In this document: positions 33,326 to 44,387 of the stretch, piece by piece | How the letters are laid out: each line of letters opens with the position of its first letter | How positions within the stretch are numbered: the stretch's first letter is position 1 | From: Planctomycetota bacterium | Lineage (GTDB): Bacteria; Planctomycetota; PLA2 | NCBI GenBank assembly: GCA_027297745.1 | Contig: JAPUHK010000183.1 | Span: 1 to 45,126 of the forward strand | Length of the DNA stretch: 45,126 nucleotides | Reading direction: 5' to 3' | Notes under the pieces: generated by a model | Database searches by the model: none | What the model saw: the letters and a program-made list of their open reading frames with translations, nothing else | Told to the model about the DNA's origin: nothing | Translations under genes and position numbers: made by a program

Positions 33326-34792
33326 TCAACAATTAGGGCTAAGACGGGTCGCCAGAACCTCCCTGGCCACCGCGCCGTCGTCGAAAGGCAAATGGGTCCC
33401 CGCTACCTCCTGGAAGGTCTCGTGGCCCTTCCCGGCGATGAGCACCGCGTCACCAGGCCCGGCCGCGCGCAGCGCGGCCGCGATCGCCTTGCGCCGGTCG
33501 GGCTCGACCTGCACCCGGCCCGCCGCACCGACGGTACCGGCCCGGATCTCCTCGCAAATGCGCTCCGGCGGTTCGCTGCGGGGGTTGTCGCTGGTGATGA
33601 AGACGTGATCGGCCACTCGAGCCGCCACCGCTCCCATGCGCCCCCGCTTGCTGCGATCGCGGTCGCCCCCGCAGCCGAAGACGACGAGCAGACGATTCTC
33701 CGCCAACAGGCGCACCGCGCCGAGAGCCTTCTCGAGCGCGTCGTCGGTGTGCGCGTAGTCCACCAACACGAGGAACGGCTCGCGTTGCACCGGCTCCAAC
33801 CTGCCGCGCGCGGGCGGGGCCGAAGCCAGCCGCGCCGCGGCCAATTGCTCCGAGACACCGAGCGCCCGTGCGCACTCGAGCGCGGCAAGCGCGTTCTCCA
33901 CGTTGTGCAGTCCCACGAGCTGCATTGAGACCCACTGCCCGCGCCACCGGAAACTGGTTTCCCAGGCGCCGGCGCGCACCTCGCCCGGCTCGTACCAGAC
34001 CGTGCGTGCAGCCGTGCGCAAGGCGCGACAAGCGGCTTGCCCGCGGTTGAGTACGGCCACCGCGTCCGGCTCGAGCTGCGCGAACAGGCGCGCCTTGGCG
34101 GCGGCGTACGCCTCCATCGAGCCGTGGTAGTCGAGGTGGTCGCCGCTCAGGTTCGTGTAGACCCCGGCCGCGAGGCGCAAGCCCTCGACCCGCCGTTGGT
34201 CGAGCGCGTGCGACGAGACCTCCATCACGCAGTAACGGCAACCCGTGTCGACCATGGCGGCCAGGAAGCGGCGCAGCTCGGTCGGTCCGGGGGTCGTGTT
34301 GGCCGTCGTCCGCGTGCACCCGCGGAAGGACGCGCCCAGAGTTCCGATGCGGCCCGCGTCCTCGCCCAGGATGTGGGCCAGCAGATGCAGCGTCGTGGTC
34401 TTCCCATTCGTGCCCGTGACGCCGACCAGCGCCAGGTGCCGTGACGGGTCGCCGTAGATGAGGTCCGCAAGCGCCCCGACGGCCGCGCGGGGATCCTCGA
34501 GATACATCCAGGGCGTGCTCAGGGTCGGGTCCGCGGCGCGCGGGTCGACGTGGGAGGCGACGGCCACCGCGCCATGCGCGAGCGCATCGCGCGCGAAACG
34601 GAGGCCGTCGTCCCGCGTGCCGGAAAGCGCCACGAAAAGATCGCCCGGCTGACACGCACGCGAGTCCTCGCAGATCCCCGTGACGACGACACCACCTCCG
34701 GACGAGTCCGGTACGGCACAGCCGCCCACCTCCTCCGCCAAGCGGCCGAGCGTCCATACATCTGCGCGCACGTGGTGTTGGAGAGGCATCAT
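33326..34792 (-). CDS. murE: UDP-N-acetylmuramoyl-tripeptide synthetase MurE (meso-DAP type)
   Basis: The 488-residue ligase adds the third amino acid of the stem peptide. The ATP loop GTNGKTT is at 127-133, TTPGPTELRRFLAAM and MEVSSHALDQRR follow, and AAKARLF contains the lysine that is carbamylated (about K233). The specificity motif is DNPR (402-405), which in known MurE enzymes selects meso-diaminopimelate; lysine-adding enzymes lack it. The wall should therefore be of the DAP type. The start is ATG 34792 in an ATGA overlap with ftsI, with a second ATG immediately after. Confidence 0.96.
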   Translation of the reverse strand: MMPLQHHVRADVWTLGRLAEEVGGCAVPDSSGGGVVVTGICEDSRACQPGDLFVALSGTRDDGLRFARDALAHGAVAVASHVDPRAADPTLSTPWMYLEDPRAAVGALADLIYGDPSRHLALVGVTGTNGKTTTLHLLAHILGEDAGRIGTLGASFRGCTRTTANTTPGPTELRRFLAAMVDTGCRYCVMEVSSHALDQRRVEGLRLAAGVYTNLSGDHLDYHGSMEAYAAAKARLFAQLEPDAVAVLNRGQAACRALRTAARTVWYEPGEVRAGAWETSFRWRGQWVSMQLVGLHNVENALAALECARALGVSEQLAAARLASAPPARGRLEPVQREPFLVLVDYAHTDDALEKALGAVRLLAENRLLVVFGCGGDRDRSKRGRMGAVAARVADHVFITSDNPRSEPPERICEEIRAGTVGAAGRVQVEPDRRKAIAAALRAAGPGDAVLIAGKGHETFQEVAGTHLPFDDGAVAREVLATRLSPNC

Positions 34793-36657
34793 CGCGTGTC
34801 GCTCCGACACTCCACCGCCTCGAAGTTCTCTTCGCCCGCCGAGTCCGGGTTCCGGCCACCTGCCGGGGAGCCCACCTCCCCGACCGTCGCACCAGACGAT
34901 TGGACCGCCGCAACACGCACCATTCCAAAACCATGTCCTTTGAGCCGGACCCCGGACTCGGAAGGCGAAGAGATCGATGAGGAGTCGCTGAGCCGAAGCG
35001 CCTCGCGCAGGATGCGTCCCGCCGCCGGCGCCGCTACGATGCTGCCGTAGGGCGTGCCGCCGTCCGGACGCTGCGGCTCGTCGGCCACGACGAGCACCAC
35101 GAAGCGCGGCGCCTCCGCCGGCGCGAAGGCCACGAAAGAGGCCGTGTATTTGCCACAGCCCTTGGGAAACTTGCCGCTCGTGCCGGTCTTGCCGCCCACG
35201 CTGACGCCGGGGATGCGCGCCCGCCGGCCCGTTCCCTCGGCCACCACGCGCACCATCGCGCGCCGCACGAAGTCGAGAGCGTCGGGGCCGATCGGCAGAC
35301 GGCGCGGCTCCCGGACGGACGGGGCCAACTCACGGGAGACGAGCCGGGGCGGATGCAGCGTGCCGCCGTTCAAGAGGCCGCAGTACATGGTGGCTAGTTG
35401 CAGCGGCGTGACGAGCAGCTCGTGCCCCATGCTGACGGAGACGAGCGTCTGATCCGGATGCCAGCGCTTGAACGGCGTCAGGCGCCCGCGCTCCTCCCCC
35501 GGCAGCTCGATGCCATGGCGCGCTCCGAAGCCGGCGGCGCGCAGCGTGGCGTAGGTGGCGCGCATGCCGAGGGCTCGACCAACCTGCGCCATGCCGATAT
35601 TGCTCGACTTGACCAGCACGTCGGCGAGCGACAAGACGCCGTGCGCCGTCACGTCATGCAACAGGCGGCCTCCGAAGCGCTTGCGGCCGGGGCCGCAGTC
35701 GAGCGTCTGCCCGGGCCGCACGACGCCGGCGTGCAGCGCCGAGGCCATGATCAACGGCTTGAGCGTGGAGCCCGGGACGAAGTTGCAGTGCACCGCGGGG
35801 ACGCGAAAGGCCTCGGGCGGTGCCTTGCGGAAACGCCCGCCGTACAGCCCGGGCCGTCCGGCCATGGCGACGATCTCGCCGTTGCGCGGGTCCATGACCA
35901 GCGCGCACGACCAGCGCGGCGAGAACTCGTCTTGCAGCGCTTGCAGCTCGCGCTCCGCTACTACCTGGATGCCGAGATCCAACGTCGTGACCACGTCGAG
36001 ACCCGGCACGGCTTCCCGCCCCCGTTCCGGGAACAGCAACCACGGCACGCGGCCGCGGCCCTCCTTGAGCACGTAGCGCGTACCGGGGCGGCCGCGCAGG
36101 CGAGCGTCGAACGTGTACTCGAGCCCGCACAGTCCGCAGGCGTCGTCGCCGACCACGCCGAGGAGCGAGGCCGCTGCCGCACCGTGCGGGTTCTCCCGCC
36201 GCGGCTCCTCGAGCACCACCAGTGCCGCGCGGCCGCCGTCCTGCAGGGCCTCGACCGGTTCACGGTCGAGGCGACGCTTGACCCAGACGAAGCGCTTGCC
36301 GTGCTCCTTCTTGCGCGCCACGAGCCGGGCCAGCTCACGGGCCCGCTGCGGCTCGCCGAGCTGCAGCGTCAGCTCCAGGCTGTAAAGGCCCGGGTCGTCG
36401 ATGCGCGCAGGATCCACGGCCACGCTGCAGGCGTGATAAGACACCGCCAGTACGCGGCCGTTGCGATCCAGGATGCTTCCCCGCGTCGCCGGCACTTCGA
36501 TCTCGCGGAAGTGCTGGGCCCGGGCGCGATCGGCGTACTCCTCGCCGAGCCACACCTGGATGTAGCCCGTGCGCGCAACGAGTGCGGTGAAGAACAGCAA
36601 TAGGACGGCGAACAGGACGCGGGCACGATGGGCCATGGGGTCCGCAGTGCGGATCAC
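34789..36657 (-). CDS. ftsI: Class B penicillin-binding protein FtsI (PBP3)
   Basis: The 622-residue transpeptidase cross-links septal peptidoglycan with FtsW. It has one N-terminal transmembrane segment (about 12-30), a PBP-dimer domain (RGSILDRNGRVLA at 59-71) and the transpeptidase domain with STLK (S297, K300), SSN (351-353) and KTGT (490-493). All catalytic motifs are intact. The last 70 residues (about 553-622) are a Ser/Gly-rich, low-complexity tail without PASTA domains, an unusual extension. The GTG start at 36657 overlaps the ftsL stop (GTGA). Confidence 0.95.
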   Translation of the reverse strand: MIRTADPMAHRARVLFAVLLLFFTALVARTGYIQVWLGEEYADRARAQHFREIEVPATRGSILDRNGRVLAVSYHACSVAVDPARIDDPGLYSLELTLQLGEPQRARELARLVARKKEHGKRFVWVKRRLDREPVEALQDGGRAALVVLEEPRRENPHGAAAASLLGVVGDDACGLCGLEYTFDARLRGRPGTRYVLKEGRGRVPWLLFPERGREAVPGLDVVTTLDLGIQVVAERELQALQDEFSPRWSCALVMDPRNGEIVAMAGRPGLYGGRFRKAPPEAFRVPAVHCNFVPGSTLKPLIMASALHAGVVRPGQTLDCGPGRKRFGGRLLHDVTAHGVLSLADVLVKSSNIGMAQVGRALGMRATYATLRAAGFGARHGIELPGEERGRLTPFKRWHPDQTLVSVSMGHELLVTPLQLATMYCGLLNGGTLHPPRLVSRELAPSVREPRRLPIGPDALDFVRRAMVRVVAEGTGRRARIPGVSVGGKTGTSGKFPKGCGKYTASFVAFAPAEAPRFVVLVVADEPQRPDGGTPYGSIVAAPAAGRILREALRLSDSSSISSPSESGVRLKGHGFGMVRVAAVQSSGATVGEVGSPAGGRNPDSAGEENFEAVECRSDTR

Positions 36658-36920
36658 GGCCGCGCCTCCCGCACCGGCCCCTGGCCGGGTAGCGTGACCG
36701 AGATTCCGGCCGCGGAGGCGAGCTCGAGCAGCACCTGCGGAGAGCGCGCCTTCTCCAGCTCGATGCTCAAGTTGTCATTGCGCCGCTGCAAGCCCAGCAG
36801 CCGGTCGGCCAGGGCTCCGTTCCCCCGCCCCAGCGCGTAGACCTGCGTGCGCACGCTGACCGTGTGCAGCGCGGCGACCAGCAGAGCGGCCGCGGTGATC
36901 CAGACCACGAGGTCACGCAT
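36654..36920 (-). CDS. ftsL: FtsL-like small divisome protein
   Basis: The 88-residue protein has one transmembrane segment (VVWITAAALLVAALHTVSV, about 5-24) followed by a coiled-coil-like helix (about 30-62, with heptad Leu) and a short C-terminal part. Size, topology and position between rsmH and ftsI fit FtsL, which forms a trimer with FtsB and FtsQ and activates FtsWI. Sequence identity in this family is always low, so the call rests on topology and context. GGAGG lies seven bases before the ATG at 36920, which overlaps the rsmH end by eight bases. Confidence 0.8.
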   Translation of the reverse strand: MRDLVVWITAAALLVAALHTVSVRTQVYALGRGNGALADRLLGLQRRNDNLSIELEKARSPQVLLELASAAGISVTLPGQGPVREARP

Positions 36921-37785
36921 CCGCAAGCCTCCGTGCCGCGCGTAAGCGCGAGGAGCGCGCCCGCGGGTTTCGTTCGCATTCGCTGTCCGACGGCCGCAGA
37001 GGCTTCCGCGTCAAGACCTCGAGCCGCCGCTCCTCGCGAAAGAAACGCTTCACCACGCGGTCCTCACCGCTGTGAAACGAGATGGCCACGAGCCGTCCGT
37101 CCACCCTCAGGCGCCCCGCCGCGGCCTCGAGGCCGCGCTCGAGCTGGCCGAGCTCGTCGTTGACCGCCATGCGCAACGCCTGGAACGTGCGGGTAGCCGC
37201 ATCGATGCGGCTGCGGCCCCGTACGGCTTCGCGCACGACCCGCGCCAGGTCGTCCGTCGTGCTGAAGCGCCGGCGCCGGCGCCGTTCCACGATGGCGCGC
37301 GCTACGCGCCGCGCAGACCGCTCGCCGCCCAGCTCGAAGATCAAGTCCGCCAGGTGGCGCTCCGGGGTCCGGTTCACCAGCTCGACCGCGCTCTCGCCAC
37401 AACTGCGGTCCATGCGCATGTCAAGCGGCCCGGAGAGCCGGAAGCTGAAGCCGCGCTCGGCCGTCTCCAGCTGCAGGCTCGAGACCCCCAGGTCGAACAG
37501 CGCCGCATCGACACGCTCGATCCCCTCGGCCTGCAGCACCAGCTCGAGGTCGGCGAAGGCCGCGTGATGCAGGCGCGCCCGCTCCCCGAAGGGTGCCAGG
37601 CGTTCCCGCGCCACGTCCAAGATCTCAGCGTCCCGATCCAAACCGATCACCTCTCCGTCCACCTTCGCTTCCAAAAACGCGCACGCGTGCCCTCCGGCCC
37701 CCACGGTTGCATCGAGCAGCACCCGCAGCGCCGTGCCCTCCAGCAACTCCAGGGTCTCGGCAACCAGTACCGGGGTGTGCTCCAC
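36913..37785 (-). CDS. rsmH: 16S rRNA m4C1402 methyltransferase RsmH
   Basis: The 290-residue SAM-dependent enzyme methylates N4 of C1402 in the ribosomal P site. It begins MEHTPVLVAETLELL, with DATVGAGGHACAFLE (SAM loop), ALFDLGVSSLQL, RGFSFRLSGPLDMRMD, and FQALRMAVNDELGQLE, and ends in SFHSGEDRVVKRFFRE: the full RsmH/MraW signature. The start is GTG at 37785, six bases after the mraZ stop. Confidence 0.97.
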   Translation of the reverse strand: MEHTPVLVAETLELLEGTALRVLLDATVGAGGHACAFLEAKVDGEVIGLDRDAEILDVARERLAPFGERARLHHAAFADLELVLQAEGIERVDAALFDLGVSSLQLETAERGFSFRLSGPLDMRMDRSCGESAVELVNRTPERHLADLIFELGGERSARRVARAIVERRRRRRFSTTDDLARVVREAVRGRSRIDAATRTFQALRMAVNDELGQLERGLEAAAGRLRVDGRLVAISFHSGEDRVVKRFFREERRLEVLTRKPLRPSDSECERNPRARSSRLRAARRLADA

Positions 37786-37791
37786 TCCGAC

Positions 37792-38181
37792 CTATCCCGT
37801 GCCTTGCGCCTTTTCCCAAGCCGCCGGCGACCAGGCCTCCAAGTAGAGGCCCGCGCCCACGAACATCAGTTCACGCTCGGGAAAGCGAGGTACGAGTGAG
37901 GGAGGGAGGACGATGCGTCCCGTCCCGTCAAACAACCGAAAGATCGACTGGGAGAAGAAGCTCCGGTTGAAGTCCTGATTGCCGAAGGGGTCGCTCCCCT
38001 GCTCTTGCGCGTAGCGCAGGAGGTAGGATCGAGGCCACAAGGAGACGCACTCATCCGACGGAACGAAGAACAGCCCGCGGCGATCGTCGCCCTCCAACCC
38101 CTCGCGGACTTCGGAGGGGACGAGAACGCGGTTCTTGCCGTCGATACTGCGTCGGAAGAGGCCTGTGAACAGCGATTCCAC
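37792..38181 (-). CDS. mraZ: Transcriptional regulator MraZ
   Basis: The 129-residue protein has the two AbrB-like halves typical of MraZ: LFTGLFRRSIDGKNRVLVPSEVREGL at the N-terminus and RLFDGTGRIVLPPSLVPRF in the second half, each with the D(G/A)KxR or GRI core. MraZ forms ring-shaped oligomers, binds tandem TGG boxes upstream of its own gene and represses the dcw operon. Such boxes are present at 38210-38254. The start is GTG at 38181, six bases after a TAAGGT hexamer and without a clear Shine-Dalgarno sequence, so the leader is probably absent. Confidence 0.93.
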   Translation of the reverse strand: MESLFTGLFRRSIDGKNRVLVPSEVREGLEGDDRRGLFFVPSDECVSLWPRSYLLRYAQEQGSDPFGNQDFNRSFFSQSIFRLFDGTGRIVLPPSLVPRFPERELMFVGAGLYLEAWSPAAWEKAQGTG

Positions 38182-38187
38182 TCGACA

Positions 38188-38193
38188 ACCTTA
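38188..38193 (-). promoter_or_regulatory. -10-like box TAAGGT of the mraZ/dcw promoter
   Basis: TAAGGT fits TANNNT and is followed by six bases and the mraZ GTG start. A -35 at 17 bp would fall on the nearest MraZ box, which would explain repression by MraZ. Confidence 0.45.
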
Positions 38194-38209
38194 GGTACCC
38201 AACACATGG

Positions 38210-38254
38210 CGCCACTTGCTCCCACTTGGACCCATTTTCTACCACCAATCCCCA
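38210..38254 (-). promoter_or_regulatory. MraZ operator: five TGG boxes at 10-bp pitch
   Basis: On the minus strand, read towards mraZ, the boxes are TGGGG (38254-38250), TGGTA (38244-38240), TGGGT (38234-38230), TGGGA (38224-38220) and TGGCG (38214-38210), each separated by exactly five bases. MraZ of other bacteria recognises TGGGN repeats with five-base spacers, usually three or four copies. The array lies 29-73 bases upstream of mraZ and overlaps the expected -35 region. Confidence 0.85.
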
Positions 38255-38353
38255 CGGGCCTGCAAACACTTTCCGTAACCTCCTGGCAATGATGGACTTC
38301 GGGCGGCACGCACGAGCCGGCGGAAGAGGCCTCTGTACCGAGGGCTCCCACCG

Positions 38354-39151
38354 GTGATCCGCTACGAGGGCGGCAAGGTACTCACGCTGCACCCGCGCAT
38401 CGGACAGCGCCCCGATCTAACTATCTGTGAGGGCAGGATTTACGCCGACGGTGCGGTCGAGCGCAGCGTCCCGCTCAAGGGGCGCCTCGTGATTCCCGCG
38501 CTATGGGACGGCCTGCCCGCCCCCGCAAGCCAGGTGGACTACTCCTGCGGGCGCTGCGGAGTTCTCGAGGCCCGGGCAGACGACCTCCGTGCGCCGGACG
38601 CCCGGTCCGCAGAGGTTGCGGCGGAAGCCTTGCGCAAAGAGCCCGGAGACGGCCGGCGGCGCGTCGTCGGACTGCGCGAAGCAGGACAGGGAGTGCGACG
38701 CGCGTTGGGCTCGTTGCGGCCCGTCGTATGCCTGCGTCCCGTGTCGACCGTGGACGACGCAGGCAAGCGCAACCCCTACGCCGATTACCTCTTGCTTGCA
38801 CTCAAGCGGAGCGGTGTCCCCCTGGTGTTCGGGTCCGGCGACGGCGCGCCCCCGCTGCACCTGGTCGCGGAAGCGGTTTCGCGCCGGCGCGTGTCCACCG
38901 ACGGTGAACTGCAGGACTCCCCCACGCCGGTGCGGGACGAACCGTTGGCCGTGGCGGAAGCCATCGCGGCCTTGAGTGCTACTTGCGCCTACGCACGCGG
39001 CGTAGAAGAGCATGAGGGACGGCTGGCGCCCGGCTTCAGTGCAGACTTCCTCGTGTTGGAGAACGACGTCCTCGAGCTCGAGCCCGCGTGCATTGCGCGT
39101 ACGAAGATCGTGATGGCGGTGATGCGCGGCGAAGTCGTCTACGAACGCTAG
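38354..39151 (+). CDS. Shortened amidohydrolase-like protein lacking the metal site
   Basis: The 265-residue product resembles YtcJ-type amidohydrolases at both ends: an N-terminal beta segment (LTICEGRIYADGAVER, then LKGRLVIPALWD) and the C-terminal composite domain (EGRLAPGFSADFLVLENDVLEL, then AVMRGEVVYER). The usual HxH metal motif after the first segment is missing (GLPAP follows instead), and most of the TIM barrel is gone; a remnant (PYADYLLLALKRSGVPLVFGSGDG) remains. Family members are about 500 residues. It is probably catalytically dead, or has a new use, or is a decaying gene. It starts with GTG and is divergent from mraZ. A REP-like element follows it. Confidence 0.6.
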   Translation: MIRYEGGKVLTLHPRIGQRPDLTICEGRIYADGAVERSVPLKGRLVIPALWDGLPAPASQVDYSCGRCGVLEARADDLRAPDARSAEVAAEALRKEPGDGRRRVVGLREAGQGVRRALGSLRPVVCLRPVSTVDDAGKRNPYADYLLLALKRSGVPLVFGSGDGAPPLHLVAEAVSRRRVSTDGELQDSPTPVRDEPLAVAEAIAALSATCAYARGVEEHEGRLAPGFSADFLVLENDVLELEPACIARTKIVMAVMRGEVVYER

Positions 39152-39172
39152 GCCGAAGCCCGCCCTGCCCTT

Positions 39173-39286
39173 GTAGGGGCGCACCTACGTGTGCGCCCTC
39201 CCGTACGCAGGCCGGTTGCTCACGCCCACGGGTACGAAGGCAACCGGTCGTTTCACCGGAGGGCGGCCACACAGGGCCGCCCCTAC
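39173..39286. repeat. Nested palindromic element (REP/MITE-like)
   Basis: The element is bounded by 9-bp inverted ends (GTAGGGGCG at 39173-39181, its complement at 39278-39286). It contains two hairpins, GGGCGCAC/GTGCGCCC (39177-39198) and GGGCGGCC/GGCCGCCC (39261-39282), and a third pair CCGGTTGC/GCAACCGG (39212-39219 and 39240-39247). It lies between convergent genes and its right end contains the stop codon of the following minus-strand gene. Short elements with GTAGGGGCG ends are common in intergenic DNA of many environmental bacteria. Confidence 0.65.
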
Positions 39287-39834
39287 GACGCGGAGCGAGG
39301 CGAGTCCGGAGGAGGCGCAGCGTCGCCGGCTTCGGCGGCAGCGTCGTCGTCGTAGTCGCCGAACAGCCGCTCCAACTCCGCCTGGACGCGCTCGACCTTC
39401 TCGTCGTCCATGGGCGGCACGGCCACTTCAATCGGCTCCTCGTCTTCGGTGTGCGGCCAACGTACCTGGAGCAACTCGCGCTCCCCTTCCCGCCGCGAGC
39501 CCACGATGCGGATCCGCCGCTTGCGCGAGAGCAGCAACACCAAGGCGTAGGCCAGGCCCGCACGCTCCTCGGCCTCTTCGGCCAACAGGCGCATGAGGAA
39601 CTCGCGGGCGAGACTGAGATCGAGGCGGCGCTGCTCGTCCAGGCTCTCCGGCACGCGCGTGCGCCAGAACGAGAAGGCCCGGTCGGCACCCTCGAAGCAC
39701 TCCTCGCTCACGTCGTGGCGCTCGAAGCCGTCCTGGCCCTGGAAGATGACGGAAACGACCATGGACCCGGGCTTGAACTCCTCGCCCGACTTGGCGCACA
39801 CCCGGGCTCGCTTCGCGATGCGGTACTCGGCCAT
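39283..39834 (-). CDS. Conserved hypothetical protein, zinc-finger-like N-terminus
   Basis: The 183-residue protein starts with a segment of the type RARVCAKSGEEFKPGSMVVSVI and has a second cysteine in SEECF. The paired Cys suggests a small treble-clef-like metal site, similar to uncharacterised PVC-group proteins that begin with an C-x3-G-x5-PG motif; this is a weak recognition. The middle is helical (REFLMRLLAEEAEER), followed by a beta segment and an acidic C-terminus. Its stop codon lies inside the palindromic element at 39173-39286, so its last residues may derive from that element. A TTTAAG hexamer lies eight bases before the ATG. The function is unknown. Confidence 0.65.
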   Translation of the reverse strand: MAEYRIAKRARVCAKSGEEFKPGSMVVSVIFQGQDGFERHDVSEECFEGADRAFSFWRTRVPESLDEQRRLDLSLAREFLMRLLAEEAEERAGLAYALVLLLSRKRRIRIVGSRREGERELLQVRWPHTEDEEPIEVAVPPMDDEKVERVQAELERLFGDYDDDAAAEAGDAAPPPDSPRSAS

Positions 39835-39857
39835 ATCCCGAGCTTAAACGGCGGGGC

Positions 39858-40667
39858 CTACGATTCGAGCCCCGCCAGGCGGTTGAGCGCCTTGGCCGCG
39901 CGGCGGCGCACGCCGGGGTCGGCGTCGCTCTTGGCCGCTTCCCGCAGAGAGGCGGCCGCCTGTCGGTCGCCCAGATGCCCCAATGCCATGGCGGCGCCCG
40001 CCCGCACCTCCCAGGAGGGGTCGCTCTTCAGCGCGTCCTCGATGAACGGGCGTACGGCCCGGTCGCGCGTGGCCCCCAGGGCGGTGAGGACGAAGCGGCG
40101 CGCCTTGGGCGTAGTGTCCTTGCGCGCGTAGGCTTCGCGCAGCGTTTGGATCGCCGGTGTCCCTATGCGCCCCAGCACCTCGATGCACTCGCGGCGCATG
40201 ATGTCGTCGGGCCGGTACGGCTCCTGCCTGCGCCCGCCCGGGATCTCGTCCAGCACCATCAGGTTGACCAGGAACGGCACGCAGGGCTCCCCGATCGCGA
40301 CCAGCTCGGCCTGGATCAGGCGCAGCTGCTTCGGGTAGGCGGCCATGGGGATCCCCACCTGATGCGTGCTGATGCGGTAGTAATGGCGGATCAGGTGGCC
40401 GGAGATCAGATAGGCGCAGGCGTCGTTCTTGGCGGCGAAGGCATCGCGCGCCGCGGGCCAGCCCCGATCGCCCTTGCGGTAGAGCAGCCAGACCTTGTCG
40501 AACTCCCTTTGCTCCGCCTCCGTGGCTTTCACGAGCGGCCGCTCCCCGCTGAATTCCACGGCGCTGCGCCGGCGGGCGGGATTGGAGTAGGCGGGACTCT
40601 CGCCGGCGGCTCTGGGCGCCGACGAGCAAGCGGCGACGAGCAGGAGGAAGAGATATCCGCGCGACAT
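39858..40667 (-). CDS. HEAT-repeat lipoprotein
   Basis: From ATG 40667 the protein is 269 residues with a lipoprotein signal (MSRGYLFLLLVAACSS). The mature part has a Trp/Tyr-rich N-terminal region and, from about residue 150, PBS/HEAT repeats of the type WEVRAGAAMALGHLGDRQA. Such repeats form scaffolds; the partner is unknown. An in-frame start at 40772 would lengthen it without a signal peptide and would run through the dnaE promoter, so it was rejected. TAAACT lies seven bases before the ATG and there is no Shine-Dalgarno. It is divergent from dnaE, 70 bases apart. Confidence 0.8.
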   Translation of the reverse strand: MSRGYLFLLLVAACSSAPRAAGESPAYSNPARRRSAVEFSGERPLVKATEAEQREFDKVWLLYRKGDRGWPAARDAFAAKNDACAYLISGHLIRHYYRISTHQVGIPMAAYPKQLRLIQAELVAIGEPCVPFLVNLMVLDEIPGGRRQEPYRPDDIMRRECIEVLGRIGTPAIQTLREAYARKDTTPKARRFVLTALGATRDRAVRPFIEDALKSDPSWEVRAGAAMALGHLGDRQAAASLREAAKSDADPGVRRRAAKALNRLAGLES

Positions 40668-40674
40668 GCGCAAC

Positions 40675-40680
40675 AGTTTA
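40675..40680 (-). promoter_or_regulatory. -10 box TAAACT for leaderless HEAT lipoprotein mRNA
   Basis: TAAACT on the minus strand is followed by seven bases and the ATG at 40667. It is 44 bases from the divergent dnaE -10 box. Confidence 0.5.
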
Positions 40681-40724
40681 CGGGCAGCGGTGCGGATGCG
40701 GGGGAAGCGGGGGGCGGGCTCGGC

Positions 40725-40730
40725 TAGACT
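40725..40730 (+). promoter_or_regulatory. -10 box TAGACT for leaderless dnaE mRNA
   Basis: TAGACT is followed by seven bases and the dnaE GTG at 40738. No Shine-Dalgarno and no -35 consensus are seen. Confidence 0.5.
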
Positions 40731-40737
40731 GCCGCAT

Positions 40738-44235
<3,498 letters not shown>

Positions 44236-44334
44236 CCTGCCACCCGTTGCCAAGCGCGTTGCCCTTGCCTATGCCCGCCCGGGAACGGGGGACGGGTCTC
44301 GGGCAGAGGCACGGGCACGCGTACGGGGTTAAAT

Positions 44335-44371
44335 GAAGAAGGACCGGCACGAGGCTCGCCGGTCCGTCTTC
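44335..44371. terminator. Hairpin between dnaE and the convergent last gene
   Basis: GGACCGGC (44341-44348) and GCCGGTCC (44358-44365) form a stem with a 9-nt loop, extended by GAAGA (44335-44339) and TCTTC (44367-44371) across one mismatch. The position 100 bases after dnaE and 17 bases beyond the end of the convergent gene suits a bidirectional terminator, though no clear U-tract follows. Confidence 0.6.
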
Positions 44372-44387
44372 CGTACCGTATCCGCCG

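Noticed and set aside
39173-39286. A CRISPR array
   Set aside because: The repeats are inverted palindromes within one element, not direct repeats with regular spacers, and no cas gene is near.
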